This document shows, piece after piece, positions 31,490 through 41,449 of a stretch of 64,000 nucleotides of DNA (its first letter is position 1; each line of letters opens with the position of its first letter). Where the stretch lies: positions 26,155,000 through 26,218,999 of the forward strand of contig OZ038384.1 in NCBI GenBank assembly GCA_964036045.1, given 5' to 3'. The translations under genes were made by a program, and so were the position numbers. The notes below the pieces were generated by a model that was not told the DNA's origin, did not search any database, and saw nothing but the letters and a program-made list of their open reading frames with translations. The DNA is from Eutreptiella sp. 'Long Island Sound 2002'. Taxonomy: Eukaryota > Euglenozoa > Euglenophyceae > Eutreptiales > Eutreptiaceae.

Positions 31490-32290
31490 GATTTTGACAT
31501 CCCACCCCTCTCGACGGAGGCTGTCATCTATGGTGTGGCTGTCAATCACGAATTGCACACCTAGGCGGCCACGCAGGAGGCTTAGGCACCCATGGCGCAG
31601 CATGCGCTTTAGCCTACGGTGCCTACCTTCCATGGCAAATGAAAGTTTGGAGAGGATGAGTCGGCCTATGTCGTCCACAGCTAGGAGACAACCAATATCA
31701 TCAGGCGCGTCCATGCACCACCAGATTGCCCAACGGGGACTGTGTCCAGCAGCTTTCGCACACACACACCCCAAACATGGGCAAACACATCCGCTTTTGA
31801 AACACTAGCTTCCACAAGGGAGTTGCATCGGGCACCTTAGGCAACCAAGATGCATTTTTCAGTCCCATTATGTCTATAATTCCCCTCGGCGATTGCTAGT
31901 TGAAGTTGGTTTACCACCACGTCTTTCAATTGCGTCATAGTTGTGCTCCTCTGGTGCATGGATCCCCTACTCACCGTAAGTGTTTCTGCCGTGCACGGTG
32001 TCAAGCGGGTCCGCGTGTCGCAAAGGTCGCGTTGCGTGCATTCCCATGGCAACCTGAACGTTTGTTGGATTGAGAGGTTGGATTCCACGGTGTACTTCCA
32101 CACGCGAACAACAGCCTTATACGCCTGGCTATCCTCCCCATCAACATCCATGCCACTACGGATGAAAATCCCATCCGGAGTTTGTTGAACTAGTGGCATG
32201 CCCTACACGAGAAGCTGCGAGGATTGTGGCGATGTGCACGCGGCTCTCACGTCGTGCACGGTCCTTTAGTTGCGAATAGCCCGCTGAGGG
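31490..32290 (-). pseudogene. Transposase-like gene, internally deleted copy 2
   Basis: From 32290 it repeats the start of the gene at 1-1415 (GYSQLKDRARRESRVHI, then after a frameshift near 32200 MPLVQQTPDGIFIRSGMD, SIQQTFRLPWECTQRDL, MHQRSTTMTQLKDVVVNQ). After WCMDAPDDIGCLLAVDDIGR it jumps directly to SKLSFAMEGRHRRLKRML and LGVQFVIDSHTIDDSL, which corresponds to the C-terminal part seen at 63.3-63.5 kb. The middle of the protein is therefore deleted while both ends are kept. There are at least two frame disruptions, so no full product is expected. Confidence 0.65.
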
Positions 32291-32295
32291 GGGCA

Positions 32296-32402
32296 ATGCT
32301 GGAACCCCTGCTAGAACCCTTGCGGCGCTCCAATCCCCCCCCCCTTCCAGCGATGGAAACCCCCCGCCCCTTTGCAGTGCTGGAACCCCCTTCCAACAAC
32401 CC
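32296..32402. repeat. Palindromic minisatellite, array 3 (degenerate)
   Basis: Four to five decayed units (CCTTCCAGCGATGGAAACC, GTGCTGGAACCCCCTTCC) at the 5' end of gene copy 2. The flank at 32437-32490 matches 1683-1740 near array 1, showing that the array is an integral part of the element. Confidence 0.7.
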
Positions 32403-32604
32403 TACCGATGACAAATACTACTACCTCACGCATCATTTGCAAGCATCTACCATGGTCCCCGTCCCTTGGCACATTTTGCATGAAGAAGTTTTTCAGGGCT
32501 CTTTTTTAGCATCGGTCAGTCCACAGCTAAAATGGCCTAGATATGGCACACTACAAAAGGAGCCACACATATCTGCACCCTCACTTAGAAGAGGCGCACA
32601 TTCT

Positions 32605-33254
32605 TCACTTCTGCTTCTCCAAAATGGAGAGGTACTTGTTGGACCGGTCCTTCTCCTCCTCCCACTTCTCTCGCATGTGGTTCCATTCCCCCTCTACCTG
32701 TAGCTTCTGCCTTTTGGTGTCCTCCAGTGTCTCCTGGAGCTCCTCTGCTTGCTTCTCCGCGGTCTTTGCCTAACTGTTAGCTACACGGAGCTCCACGTGA
32801 AGCTTTTGCACCTCACGGGTCGCCCTAGTAACGGATTGTGCCTTGAGAGCTTGACGCATTGCAGCAGGCAGAATGTCTCTCAATGTGGTCTGCACATTTC
32901 CCTCCAATGTGCGCACCACGCCATTAGAAATGCCCCGCACTCTCTCTTCCAAGGGGAATGGAATGGGGGCGGGGTCCGAGGGGGAGCGTTGACAGCGGGT
33001 TTGGGCTTGGCCGGCGTGGCCTTGGGGGTGGGCTAGGTCGGGGGCTTTGCGGGCTTACCCTCTGCCTTCACGGCAGCCTTTCCCTTCGCGGCACCTTCGG
33101 GAGGCTCTCCACACTCATCCACGACAATTAGGGGGTCAGCCTTGTACCCCCGCCTTGTCAATGGCTCCGCCACCCGCTCAGCAACCCACTCATCCACACG
33201 GGTCTGAACTTCTGTAGGAACACGGGCCCCACCCACACCGGCACGCCGCTTCAA
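32605..33254 (-). CDS. Coiled-coil protein with Ala/Lys/Pro-rich middle, two in-frame TAGs
   Basis: The minus strand encodes KRRAGVGGARVPTEVQTRVD, LTRRGYKADPLIVVDECGE, then a Lys/Ala/Pro-rich linker with a TAG at 33033-33035 (KPAKPPT-TAG-PTPKATPAKPK). After a one-base frame change near 32970 it continues PFPLEERVRGISNGVVRTLE, RATREVQKLHVELRVANS, a second TAG at 32770-32772, and in the same frame AKTAEKQAEELQETLEDTKR, VEGEWNHMREKWEEEKDR and LSILEKQK, ending with TGA at 32605. The heptad pattern continues across the second TAG. No family is recognised. It is either a recent pseudogene or a gene in which TAG is read through. No clear ATG is visible and the 5' end may lie in another exon. Confidence 0.5.
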
Positions 33255-33299
33255 AGAGTGCCAAACCTCCCACTCACCTGCTCAAGCATCCCCGAGCTG

Positions 33300-34630
33300 G
33301 TAGGTTACGACCTTTGTGCTTGTGTTGTGGCCGCAGCACACAAAAATACCTCGTGACGTGGCGGTTTCGAACTGTTTGTGATGCGCAAAGGCAAACGGAG
33401 TACGAACAACTGCCGTGGTTGTGTTTCAACATGCAAACCGAGGCATCGGTGCCAAGTAATCTTCCCCTTCAGACACAAACTCTGGGACCAGTCCTCTGGA
33501 CTAGAACGGCCTGTTGGCGGCCACGTTATCGGTTGGGTATCCACCTGAAACGGAAAGCATTGTTCGGTTGTTTCGAGCAGTACAACTGCATGATGTGCTG
33601 TTGTTGGCTCGCAAACAATTCCACCTGGATCTCATCCAGGTTTACCTGAAGGGCCGCCAGTCCATTTTCAAGAACGTGACGGGCCAATTGGTAGTTTTCA
33701 GTACGATAGTTCGTCTTGGCTGCGTAGCGCAGCCCATGGTAAGCACATGGGGACAACAAATGAGGGACAATGTACCGTTGCGTAGAACAACATACAACCA
33801 CCTGGCATGTGCAAACCGCATATGTGTGGAGCAATGTCAGCAATAATAGCATTCACTGCCTGTGGTAGGTTACATGTGCACATGGGCACATGGGGAGTAG
33901 GAAGGTTTGTACCAAGGGGAGGTGCAGTGCACCATGGATATATTACCCTCACAGGACATGGCAATAGGACTAATAAAATGTTGAACAACTGTACTACCAG
34001 CAGTTGTACTACCAGCAGTAGAAGGATCAACAAAGTTAATACAATTAAAAAAAAAAAACTTGTCACCAAAATTCATCAGTAGTGGAAGAGCAATGAAAAG
34101 GTGGCAACATGCGAAGGATAGTCTTACCGCCTCCCACTTGGAAGAAGGCCTTGAGACGTATAATGTTCTACGGCCAGCGGTGGGAAAACCACGATTTTGA
34201 GCTTCAGAACACATATCGTTACTTGTACTTGATATATGTTCTGTAGTTGTGCACCCTAGAGACCAAATTGACAAAACGACATTTATGGCCCAAAGGAAAT
34301 TTAATATTTCCACGGTGTCTTTGCACCCCCAAGTCAACTACAGCAGGCCAATAGCACTACAAAACTTCTGTGCTCTTCAACACCCATGTGCATGCCGGTT
34401 CTTGCGTGTTGCATGTTCTGTGCAGCATGCTCTACACATCCAACGCCATTTTATTGCCAACAGCATATCATATGAACCACATGCACACGGACCCTCTTGC
34501 AAACGACGCGTGCGCTGGGGGCATAGTGTTTCGGTCACGGAGGGCACGTATTGGCACCTGTAAACATCTAGATTCCTTGTTCACAAGCACAAACATCACA
34601 AAAGAAATGCACCAAGCAACACAAAAAAAA
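33300..34630. other. No gene seen
   Basis: Several open frames exist but none has coding-like regularity or a known motif. A CAGCAGTTGTACTACCAGCAGT simple repeat lies near 33995. Confidence 0.4.
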
Positions 34631-34634
34631 TTCT

Positions 34635-34800
34635 AAGAAGGAGGAGGAGGAGATGTGCCCCCCCGGCAGGGTGCACCCGCTCGCCATTCTGTGCCGGCCC
34701 CCAACCAATCTGGGCCGACAATCGGTGAAAGGGCCCCTGACCGCGGGCCTAGCCCATTATGGCTGCGGCTCTCTTATTCGTCTCCTCCCCGTGGACTCCT
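34635..34800. repeat. GC-rich structured repeat, copy 2
   Basis: Relative of 8432-8606, sharing its start (GAAGGAGGAGGAGATG), the GTGCACCCGC block and an ATTATGGCTGCGGCTCTCTT block. No obvious target duplication here. Confidence 0.45.
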
Positions 34801-35279
34801 AACCCACGCAATACCCCGACCGTGTGTAGCGGGTACCACTCAGGAGCCTTGGAGGGGGGGTGAGGTAGGGAATCCGGCTCCACTTCCACTCCGGTTGCCA
34901 CGCGGGGGGGGGGGACATAGTCACACGGGTGTGGGCCCTTAGCCCGTCAGGTACTACCGAAGGGCGGCGTTCGGGCGGTGGGTCACCGGGTCTTGGTCCG
35001 TTGCCTGATCCCACACCCCACCGCAGAGCCCTCACGGTTGAGGTGCCTGTGCGCGGTAGGGCAAACCCTTCCTCGGTGCATATTCGAGCTGGGAACGTGC
35101 CTGAGGTTGGGGATTGCCCGGGACGCTCACCACACTGGTCGCCATGCCAGCCGCAGTAGTTGGTAGGAGACCCGGGCTTGGACCCCAGCCACGCGTAGCG
35201 CAGCCATCTGCAAATCGCCTGGTGGCTGACCCCCCAACGATTATGCGGGATCCAAGTCTCATCCCTATCCCCACATGGC

Positions 35280-35575
35280 TACGTCCAGATTGAGGGACTC
35301 GGGTCTACCCTCCGCGGGGGGGTTGTGCCGTGCCCATACACCCCCCCCCCCCCTAGCACCCCATGGCCGGCGTGGTCTCGGGTGTAGCCACCGCTTTGTG
35401 GGGGGGGGGGGGGGGGCTGCATACATCTGCACCATACCACCACCGGGTGTCCCTATCACCAAACCGCACCCCATGGCCGGCGGGGACTCAGGTGTATCCG
35501 CCACTGTGTGGGGGCGGAGGGACTATACCACAGGGTGTCCCCATCCCCACACCGTCTGGCCGGGACCGAGGGGCT
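35280..35575. repeat. About 105-bp satellite, locus 2
   Basis: Three units of the satellite at 20520-20945 (GGGACTCGGGT, GGTGTAGCCACCGCTTTGTG, GGTGTATCCGCCACTGTGTG) with long G- and C-runs. Open frames through it are artefacts. Confidence 0.7.
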
Positions 35576-35576
35576 A

Positions 35577-35750
35577 TAACCCAATACTGGCCACAGAATT
35601 GCTGCGACTCTCGGTGGACGACCCGGATACGGGATCGGTGGAGGTGGTGGTGTATTTCGATGACAGCCTCATCGCCGGGGAGGACCCCACGGAAGTGGAG
35701 GCGGTCACACACGGAGTCTTGTTATTGCCTACAAGGTGTGCTTTTCACCT
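35577..35750 (+). pseudogene. Short retroelement reverse transcriptase fragment
   Basis: In the plus frame, LATELLRLSVDD, then VEVVVYFDDSLIAGEDPTEV and a spaced TRCAFH. The YFDD box followed by a helix and K/R-C-x-F-H resembles the palm of Ty3-type RTs. Only about 55 codons are recognisable, and they abut the satellite. Confidence 0.4.
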
Positions 35751-35799
35751 GTTTTCTGCTGCAGGGTGGTGTCTTATTTGGTTGTAGTACTCCATGAGT

Positions 35800-36595
35800 T
35801 GTAGCAGCACCTGTCCTTCATCCCGCGATGATAGTGAAAATTATGGGTACACGTTTCAATTATAGCAGTAGAATGTGTTGTGTTGCAATACCATAGCCCC
35901 TCTATTTAATAGGGCTTTGGTTCAAAAAAAGGGCTTTAGTGTAAACAAGACTTGGCTCAAAAATGTCTTGGTTTAAATGAAGGCTTTGGTAATGTAGGCA
36001 TAGCGCTTCAATGCGGACAATCCAAGCTTGTGCGGGTCCTTTAGTGGGGGCAAACATTGCGTCTTGTGGTGGGCATGCTTGTTGTTTGGCCCGTGTGCTG
36101 CTCTGTTCCGCATTCGTTTCATGTACATACGACTTTGGGTAGGTCAAGTGCCAAACACCGGTAACCAGGGGGGGGGGGGGGGTTGCGAAATGTGAAGTCA
36201 TGGGGTTTTGCCTAAAATTGGCCACTTCGAAAAAAGGGGGGGGGGTTTACCCCTTTTGCGCGCAACTGAAAATTTCCAAAACGCGCCGCGGGGGGTTACC
36301 TTGGTTGTGCACAAGTGCGTATTTGCCCATTTTTTGGGCATGCAAAAGGAATTTTGGGGGTGTCTTGCTTCAAAGGTGACGGATCTTTGCACGCTTACTT
36401 GATGCTGCTGTTTCACATATCAGATGTGGCAGGGACGCGGTGGCCTAAGGGGTTAGCATGGAAAAAAGGAAGCCTCCACTCTACCTCCTCACCAATCCAA
36501 TGGTAGTTGTAGCCGCCCACACCCCCTGCCGGGGGGGGGGGGGGGGCATGGACGATTTCTCTTCGGCGCGGCCCAACACCAAAGAGGCTGCCTCA
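35800..36595. other. No gene seen
   Basis: AT-leaning spacer with repeated GGGCTTTGGT/GGGCTTTAGT near 35910-35990 and long G-runs at 36170 and 36530. An isolated A-box-like motif (TGGCCTAAGGGGTTAG, 36442) has no matching B box. Confidence 0.4.
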
Positions 36596-36598
36596 CAG

Positions 36599-36795
36599 GG
36601 TGCCCAATCCTGCAAGGCGTACGCTTCGTCACGTTTCACGTTTCGCATCACCGCTTCATGGGGTGCCTAGTCCCACAATACGGTCGTTCCGAATCGTTTC
36701 GCGTTTCGGATCACCGCTTCATGGGGTGCCCAATCCCACAATGCGGTCGTTTCGAGTCGTTTCGTGTTTCACGGGGTGCCCTATCCCGGAACTTG
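36599..36795. repeat. Tandem repeat, about 66-bp units
   Basis: Nearly three units, each with GGGGTGCCYAATCCCRCAA and CGTTTCGYRTTTCGSATCACC segments, at 36599, 36661 and 36728. Confidence 0.7.
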
Positions 36796-37048
36796 GGTTG
36801 TGCCAACAACAAGTACATTGTCTTTCACGCTATGGTTGTGTGTTGTTGTGTGTCCTGCGGCAATGCGCGGAACCGCATGCACTTCGCACCATCCCCCCCC
36901 CCAAAAAAAACGCCCTAGCGGTAGGACCCATCTACCACTTTCACTTCCATCTCCATTTCCTCAAGGCACCGCTTGCACTGCGTTGGTCCCAAGCCCCCCG
37001 CCATAGGGTAACGTCTTATGCACCTTCTTGAGCACCTCACATAATCTT

Positions 37049-37489
37049 CTACTTCCGCTGCCTTTTGGAGTCGCTACTCCACTTCCGTTCTGGTGCTTGT
37101 CGCTTATGTGCCACTGAAGCTGCCATAGGTGCCTTCCCACTTTTCGCTTGCTTGCCTTGCCCGCGTGGTTGCTTGGCGGTCTTCTGGTACACTTTCTTGT
37201 GTCCTGTCGCGACGACCACTTTGGCACTGCTGTCCGAACTGCTGCTTTCAGAACTAGACTCCGATGATGTAGAGGACGTCCCGCCACTACTAGAATTGAT
37301 AGTTGACCGACTATCCGTGTCGGACCTGTCTGACTCATCGGACGCGCAACGCCTTGGACGCCAATCGTCATCGGCCTCACTTGTAGGTCGTTGTGTGCCA
37401 TATGTGTCCCCTCCTTCATCACCCGTGGTTGTGGCTTGTCCCATGCCTTCCTCCGCTTCCTTGTCCACATGAATGGTAACCCGCCGCAC
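37049..37489 (-). CDS. Ser/Asp-rich then basic protein (possibly nuclear), abutting the 85-bp array
   Basis: About 147 codons ending at TAG (37049). Order: a charged start (VTIHVDKEAEEGMGQATTTG), an acidic Ser-rich middle (CASDESDRSDTDSRSTINSS, SSESSSESSSSDSSAK), then a basic tail (KQPRGQGKQAKSGK, KWSSDSKRQRK). This composition is typical of disordered nuclear proteins, but no domain is present. There is no ATG at the 5' end of the frame; the sequence just upstream (GGAGAAAAG before GTGCGG) could be a splice acceptor, so this may be a 3' exon. The 85-bp array begins immediately upstream. Confidence 0.4.
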   Translation of the reverse strand: MRRVTIHVDKEAEEGMGQATTTGDEGGDTYGTQRPTSEADDDWRPRRCASDESDRSDTDSRSTINSSSGGTSSTSSESSSESSSSDSSAKVVVATGHKKVYQKTAKQPRGQGKQAKSGKAPMAASVAHKRQAPERKWSSDSKRQRK

Positions 37490-37506
37490 CTTTTCTCCTT
37501 CCTCAA

Positions 37507-38380
37507 GTGGGCGAGGTGGCTACATAACCCCTGCCGCCTGGGGGGTCCCCATCGCTTTGGAGCGGGGGGCAAAATCAGAAGTGGCCCACAAGTGGGCGAG
37601 GTGGCTACATAACCCCTGCCGCCTGGGGGGTCCCCACCGCTTCAAAGCGGGGGACAAAATCAGAAGTGGCCCACAAGTGGGCAAGGTGGCTACATAAACC
37701 CTGCCGCCTAGGGGGGACCCCACCGCTTCAGCGCGGGGGGGGTAAAATCAGAAGTGGCCCACAAGTGGGCGAGGTGGCTACATAACCCCTGCCGCCTGGG
37801 GGGACCCCACCGCTTTAGAGCGGGGGACAAAATCAGAATTGGCCCACCAGTGGGCGAGGTGGCTACATAACCCCTGCCGCCTGGGGGGTCCCCATCGCTT
37901 TAGAGCGGGGGGCAAAATCAGAAGTGGCCCACCAGTGGGCGAGGTGGCTACATAACCCCTGCCGCCTAGGGGGTCCCCACCGCTTCTGAGCGGGGGACAA
38001 AATCAGAATTGGCCCACAAGTGGGCAAGGTGGCTACATAACCCCTGCCGCCTGGGGGGACCCCACCGCTTCTGAGCGGGGGGCAAAATCAGAATGGGCCC
38101 ACAAATGGGCGAAGTGGCTACATAACCCCTGCCGCCTGGGGGGACCCCACCGCTTCTGAGCGGGGGGCAAAATCACAAGTGGCCCACAAGATGGCGAGGT
38201 GGCTACATAACCCCTGCCGCCTGGGGGGACCCCACCGCTTCTGAGCGGGGGGCAAAATCACAAATGGCCCACAAGATGGCGAGGTGGCTACATAACCCCT
38301 GCCGCCTGGGGGGACCCCACCGCTTCAAAGCGGGGGACAAAATCAGAAGTGGCCCACAAGTGGGCAAGGTGGCTACCTAG
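37507..38380. repeat. 85-bp tandem array, ten units with two hairpins each
   Basis: Units start near 37508, 37592, 37677, 37764, 37850, 37935, 38020, 38105, 38190 and 38275, with a partial one at 38360. Each contains GCCCACAAGTGGGC, a 6-bp stem with a 2-base loop (altered in some units), and CCCCACCGCTTCTGAGCGGGGG or a variant, a second stem-loop. Differences between units are single bases, so the array is young or homogenised. Confidence 0.9.
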
Positions 38381-38381
38381 T

Positions 38382-38438
38382 AACCTAGTAAAAAACATTT
38401 TCTTTTTTGCTAGAAAGAAAACATTTTTTTACTAGGTT
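38382..38438. repeat. Long AT-rich hairpin closing the 85-bp array
   Basis: The arms AACCTAGTAAAAAACATTTT and AAAACATTTTTTTACTAGGTT pair almost completely (about 25 bp with one offset) around a short loop TTTGCTAG. Further CTAGTA motifs continue to 38480. It directly follows the last array unit. Confidence 0.75.
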
Positions 38439-38499
38439 CCAAATACCTAGTAAAATCTAGTGAACCTAGGAAATTGTTACCTAGTATAAAAAAACACCA

Positions 38500-40150
38500 A
38501 CTCAAGGGGGCACGCAACAAAGCGAATTGGCTACCTCACCCCTACCTTATCAGGGGCTCATAAGTGGTCAGAAAAGCAATATAGTATCGGTGTGAGGTGC
38601 GATAGACAAACCCTTCCCCCCAAAAAGGGGGGGAGGTTCGGTTATGTGAAAACCCTACTTTTGCCTAAAATTTTGGCCAACGAAAAAAAGGGGGGGTTAT
38701 GTAAAAAACCCCATGTTGACGTTCTCCGCAGAAACGCCCCCCGCCCTGCCGGCAACCTGCTCCAAAAGGTGTTGAAATACCCAAATTCGTGGGTCCCACA
38801 GATGGCACATTGGGGCGTATAACTCTTACTATGCACTGTATGTTGTTACATTTCGACACATTGCCCACCTACCCACCCCTCCACCTATGCGTCGATGGCA
38901 AAAAACAAGGCATTCAGTCCATGGAGCAGTGACTTTGTAGTAAATAGCCTTTTACATGCAATTCTCCGTGCCTTTTTCTCCCAAGCCCTCAACACGCGCA
39001 CAAGCACAGCAACGTTGCAGGGGTGCCACACCATTCTGGAGGTTCATGACCTGCTTACGTCCATTGCTCCTATCAAGAACGCCGGGGCCTCCGCCCCTTG
39101 TGGGAACGCTAGGGCCTCCGCCCCTTTGGGAACGCACGGTGGAGGTGGGTGCATCCCCCCCACCCCCACACACAAAGTGGCGCATACACTAGTTCCATCC
39201 AAAGGAAAGGCTATGGAACCCCAATACGCCATCCTAGACTCCTAATCCGACATTCCTTGCTTCGGAATGCGGTAGCATGCGGCTCTAGAACATATTCCTG
39301 ACATCCAGTTTGTAGAAATGTGTGTTGCGCGTAATTTAGCCGCTGCCCGTAGGAAATCGGCCAAGGATTCCATGGTCGGGAGACACAGTTTCTTAGTGAG
39401 CTTGGAGCATCGCTCTTTGACTGTGGTCCTGTTGAGAATGAGGGATCCCTTTTCCTGGGATTTCGCCTTTGTGAAGGCTTTGGCATTTCGGGCTCTTCTG
39501 TCATTCGCATCGTGTCGTGCACTAGCCTGTCTGCCATGGCTGCCAACTTGGGGCTGTTATTGGATGGCTGATATGGGGATGCTGCTGGGCATCAAGCCAG
39601 TTGGGCGGCCGCGGGCGGTGCCACATCTCCATGGGTATCGGGACCCTGCCCGCACCAAGACCCTTTTGCGGCGCCCTCAATCAAGAGGTGGTTGTTAACA
39701 TGGCGCTGGAACGCACAGCATAGAAGGTTTAAAAATGGCAGGAAAAAGCTGGGCATTTTGCAGGGGATTTTTGGAAACGCTTAGCACTTATCGTCACCAA
39801 ATGGGACTCGTATCACACGGTACATTTCAGACATCGGCACCAAAATGTCTTCCGAGCTACCCGGGGACGGTTGGCTAGAAGGCCCATAGAACATGCCAAG
39901 CAATATTGGTTGCGTTTTGGGTCCCGAGCTGGCTGCCAAAACTTCTGAGCATTTTTCCGGGCAACTTTGAAAACTTCCAGGCGATTTTCAATTGAAACTT
40001 GCCACGTTGAGAGAGGGCACTGTTGTCCACCCATATACCAGACCTCAGCAAAGCAGCATGCAAAAAAGAAAAGAATACTGGTCCTCAATTGGAACATTGA
40101 TACATTGTTGGCAACGCTCATGCTAAAAAAAATTGTAATGCTTGTCCTTA
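38500..40150. other. No gene recognised; repeat R3 inside
   Basis: 39838-39970 resembles 47640-47770 (shared AATATTGGTTGCGTTTTGGG and GAGCTGGCTGCCAAAAC), a dispersed repeat I call R3. The minus frame 39546-39211 is Arg/Ser-rich (KPSQRRNPRKRDPSFSTGP) but has no motif. No other gene is supported. Confidence 0.4.
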
Positions 40151-40157
40151 CTTGTCC

Positions 40158-41435
40158 TCAATTGGAACTGTGAATGTTGTACTCCCCTTCACTGAGCATA
40201 TGCACGGGACAACCATCACTTGACATGGCGTCCACATCCAACACCCGCTCCTCCTGACTATGTACAGCCGTACACCGATACTTCTTGGGTTGCGGTTGAG
40301 GTTCAAGGCTCTCATGAGATGATGATGAAAAATCTGACCCTGTGGCACTTACTGTAGAGCCGCAAGACACGTACACATCATCTTCCTCAGAATCATCAAT
40401 CTCAAGACTGCTACTACTCCCACCGTCACTGCAACAGCAGCTGCTGCTACTGTTGCCTTTGGGAAACACAAGTTGCTGCTTTATGTCGCTATCAACAATG
40501 GGAACGTGCAACAACTTTGCCTGCCTCATTAGTTGTACGCGATGGTGGTCGCTTACATCACTGGGACCTTGAAATGAGGCAGCACTGTCCTCCGCCTCCG
40601 AAGCAGGAACCGCAAGAACCGAACTTGGGTTAGAATCCATTGGTCTGTGGATGGGCCCCACATCAGATTTACCCTTACCCTTACCCTTGCCCTTGAGATC
40701 TTTACGCCGTGCGGCACCGGATTTGAATTTGGACCGGCTCTTCAAAGCCATGGTGGGCCAACTTTGGACACCTTCCACCTCAAGTGGGACCCAGTGACGT
40801 ATACCACGCTTTGAGCCACAACTCCCACACACACAAACCACATCACTTTCCGGTTCTGCACTTGGAAAAGTGCATTTAACCGAATTGGTTGCTGGGTGCA
40901 TACATAACTTGCAGCCGCCGGCTTCTTGACAAGTCACCAAGTACCCTAACAAGCGTTGGAAGACTATCTGCCATAGTGCATTGGCAGCAACCATGCAAGT
41001 CTCCAAAACAAGGTTCCGATGGACAGGGGCCCTAATTTTGGCAGTGGGGATCTTCTTTGTCTTACGCAAAAACTTTTCATACAGCTCATGCTTCAAACTT
41101 TCACTAATACTGGCATCCTGCCTAGTACTAGTCACGGGTGCATATTTTATGGCCACCCCGAGATCCCGTTCCCCTATCTCATCAGAATATAGCATGGGGG
41201 CCCACGGGTGAAACCAAGTATGGGACCTCGCATGCATATATAGGGTTGCAGTGCAACCTTCTTCCGCAAATTTTGGAATGATGTGCACAATATATGTGTA
41301 CACCAAACCCATAGCTTGCCATGTTGCAGTTGCCAATGTAGGGCAACCGTAGCACACGTGTACTATGTGGCAGAAGGCCACAACCGGAGAATAGAAGGGC
41401 AATGGGAGGACCATGCCCCCCGCCGGTCTGCCCAT
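40158..41435 (-). CDS. Large unknown protein, second ORF (Cys pairs, basic patch, Ser-rich tail)
   Basis: 425 codons from ATG at 41435 (MGRPAGGMVLPLPF) to TGA. Order: a hydrophobic N-terminal region (VAFCHIVHVCYGCPTLATA), a globular part (SISESLKHELYEKFLRKTKK; MVAANALWQIVFQRLLGYLV), two Cys pairs (CKLCMHP and VVCVCGSCGSKRG), a basic Gly-Lys patch (DLKGKGKGKGKSD), then a Ser/Asp-rich tail (SSSSLEIDDSEEDDVYVSCG). I do not recognise it. It starts 15 bp after the stop of the upstream ORF, in another frame, so the two ORFs may be one gene joined by a frameshift or an intron. Confidence 0.5.
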   Translation of the reverse strand: MGRPAGGMVLPLPFYSPVVAFCHIVHVCYGCPTLATATWQAMGLVYTYIVHIIPKFAEEGCTATLYMHARSHTWFHPWAPMLYSDEIGERDLGVAIKYAPVTSTRQDASISESLKHELYEKFLRKTKKIPTAKIRAPVHRNLVLETCMVAANALWQIVFQRLLGYLVTCQEAGGCKLCMHPATNSVKCTFPSAEPESDVVCVCGSCGSKRGIRHWVPLEVEGVQSWPTMALKSRSKFKSGAARRKDLKGKGKGKGKSDVGPIHRPMDSNPSSVLAVPASEAEDSAASFQGPSDVSDHHRVQLMRQAKLLHVPIVDSDIKQQLVFPKGNSSSSCCCSDGGSSSSLEIDDSEEDDVYVSCGSTVSATGSDFSSSSHESLEPQPQPKKYRCTAVHSQEERVLDVDAMSSDGCPVHMLSEGEYNIHSSN

Positions 41436-41449
41436 CACAGTGTGGCCTC

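Noticed and set aside
36427-36500. tRNA or SINE from the A-box-like TGGCCTAAGGGGTTAG
   Set aside because: No B box at the right distance and no pairing arms.
37507-38380. CRISPR array
   Set aside because: The units are contiguous 85-bp repeats without unique spacers, in a eukaryotic context.
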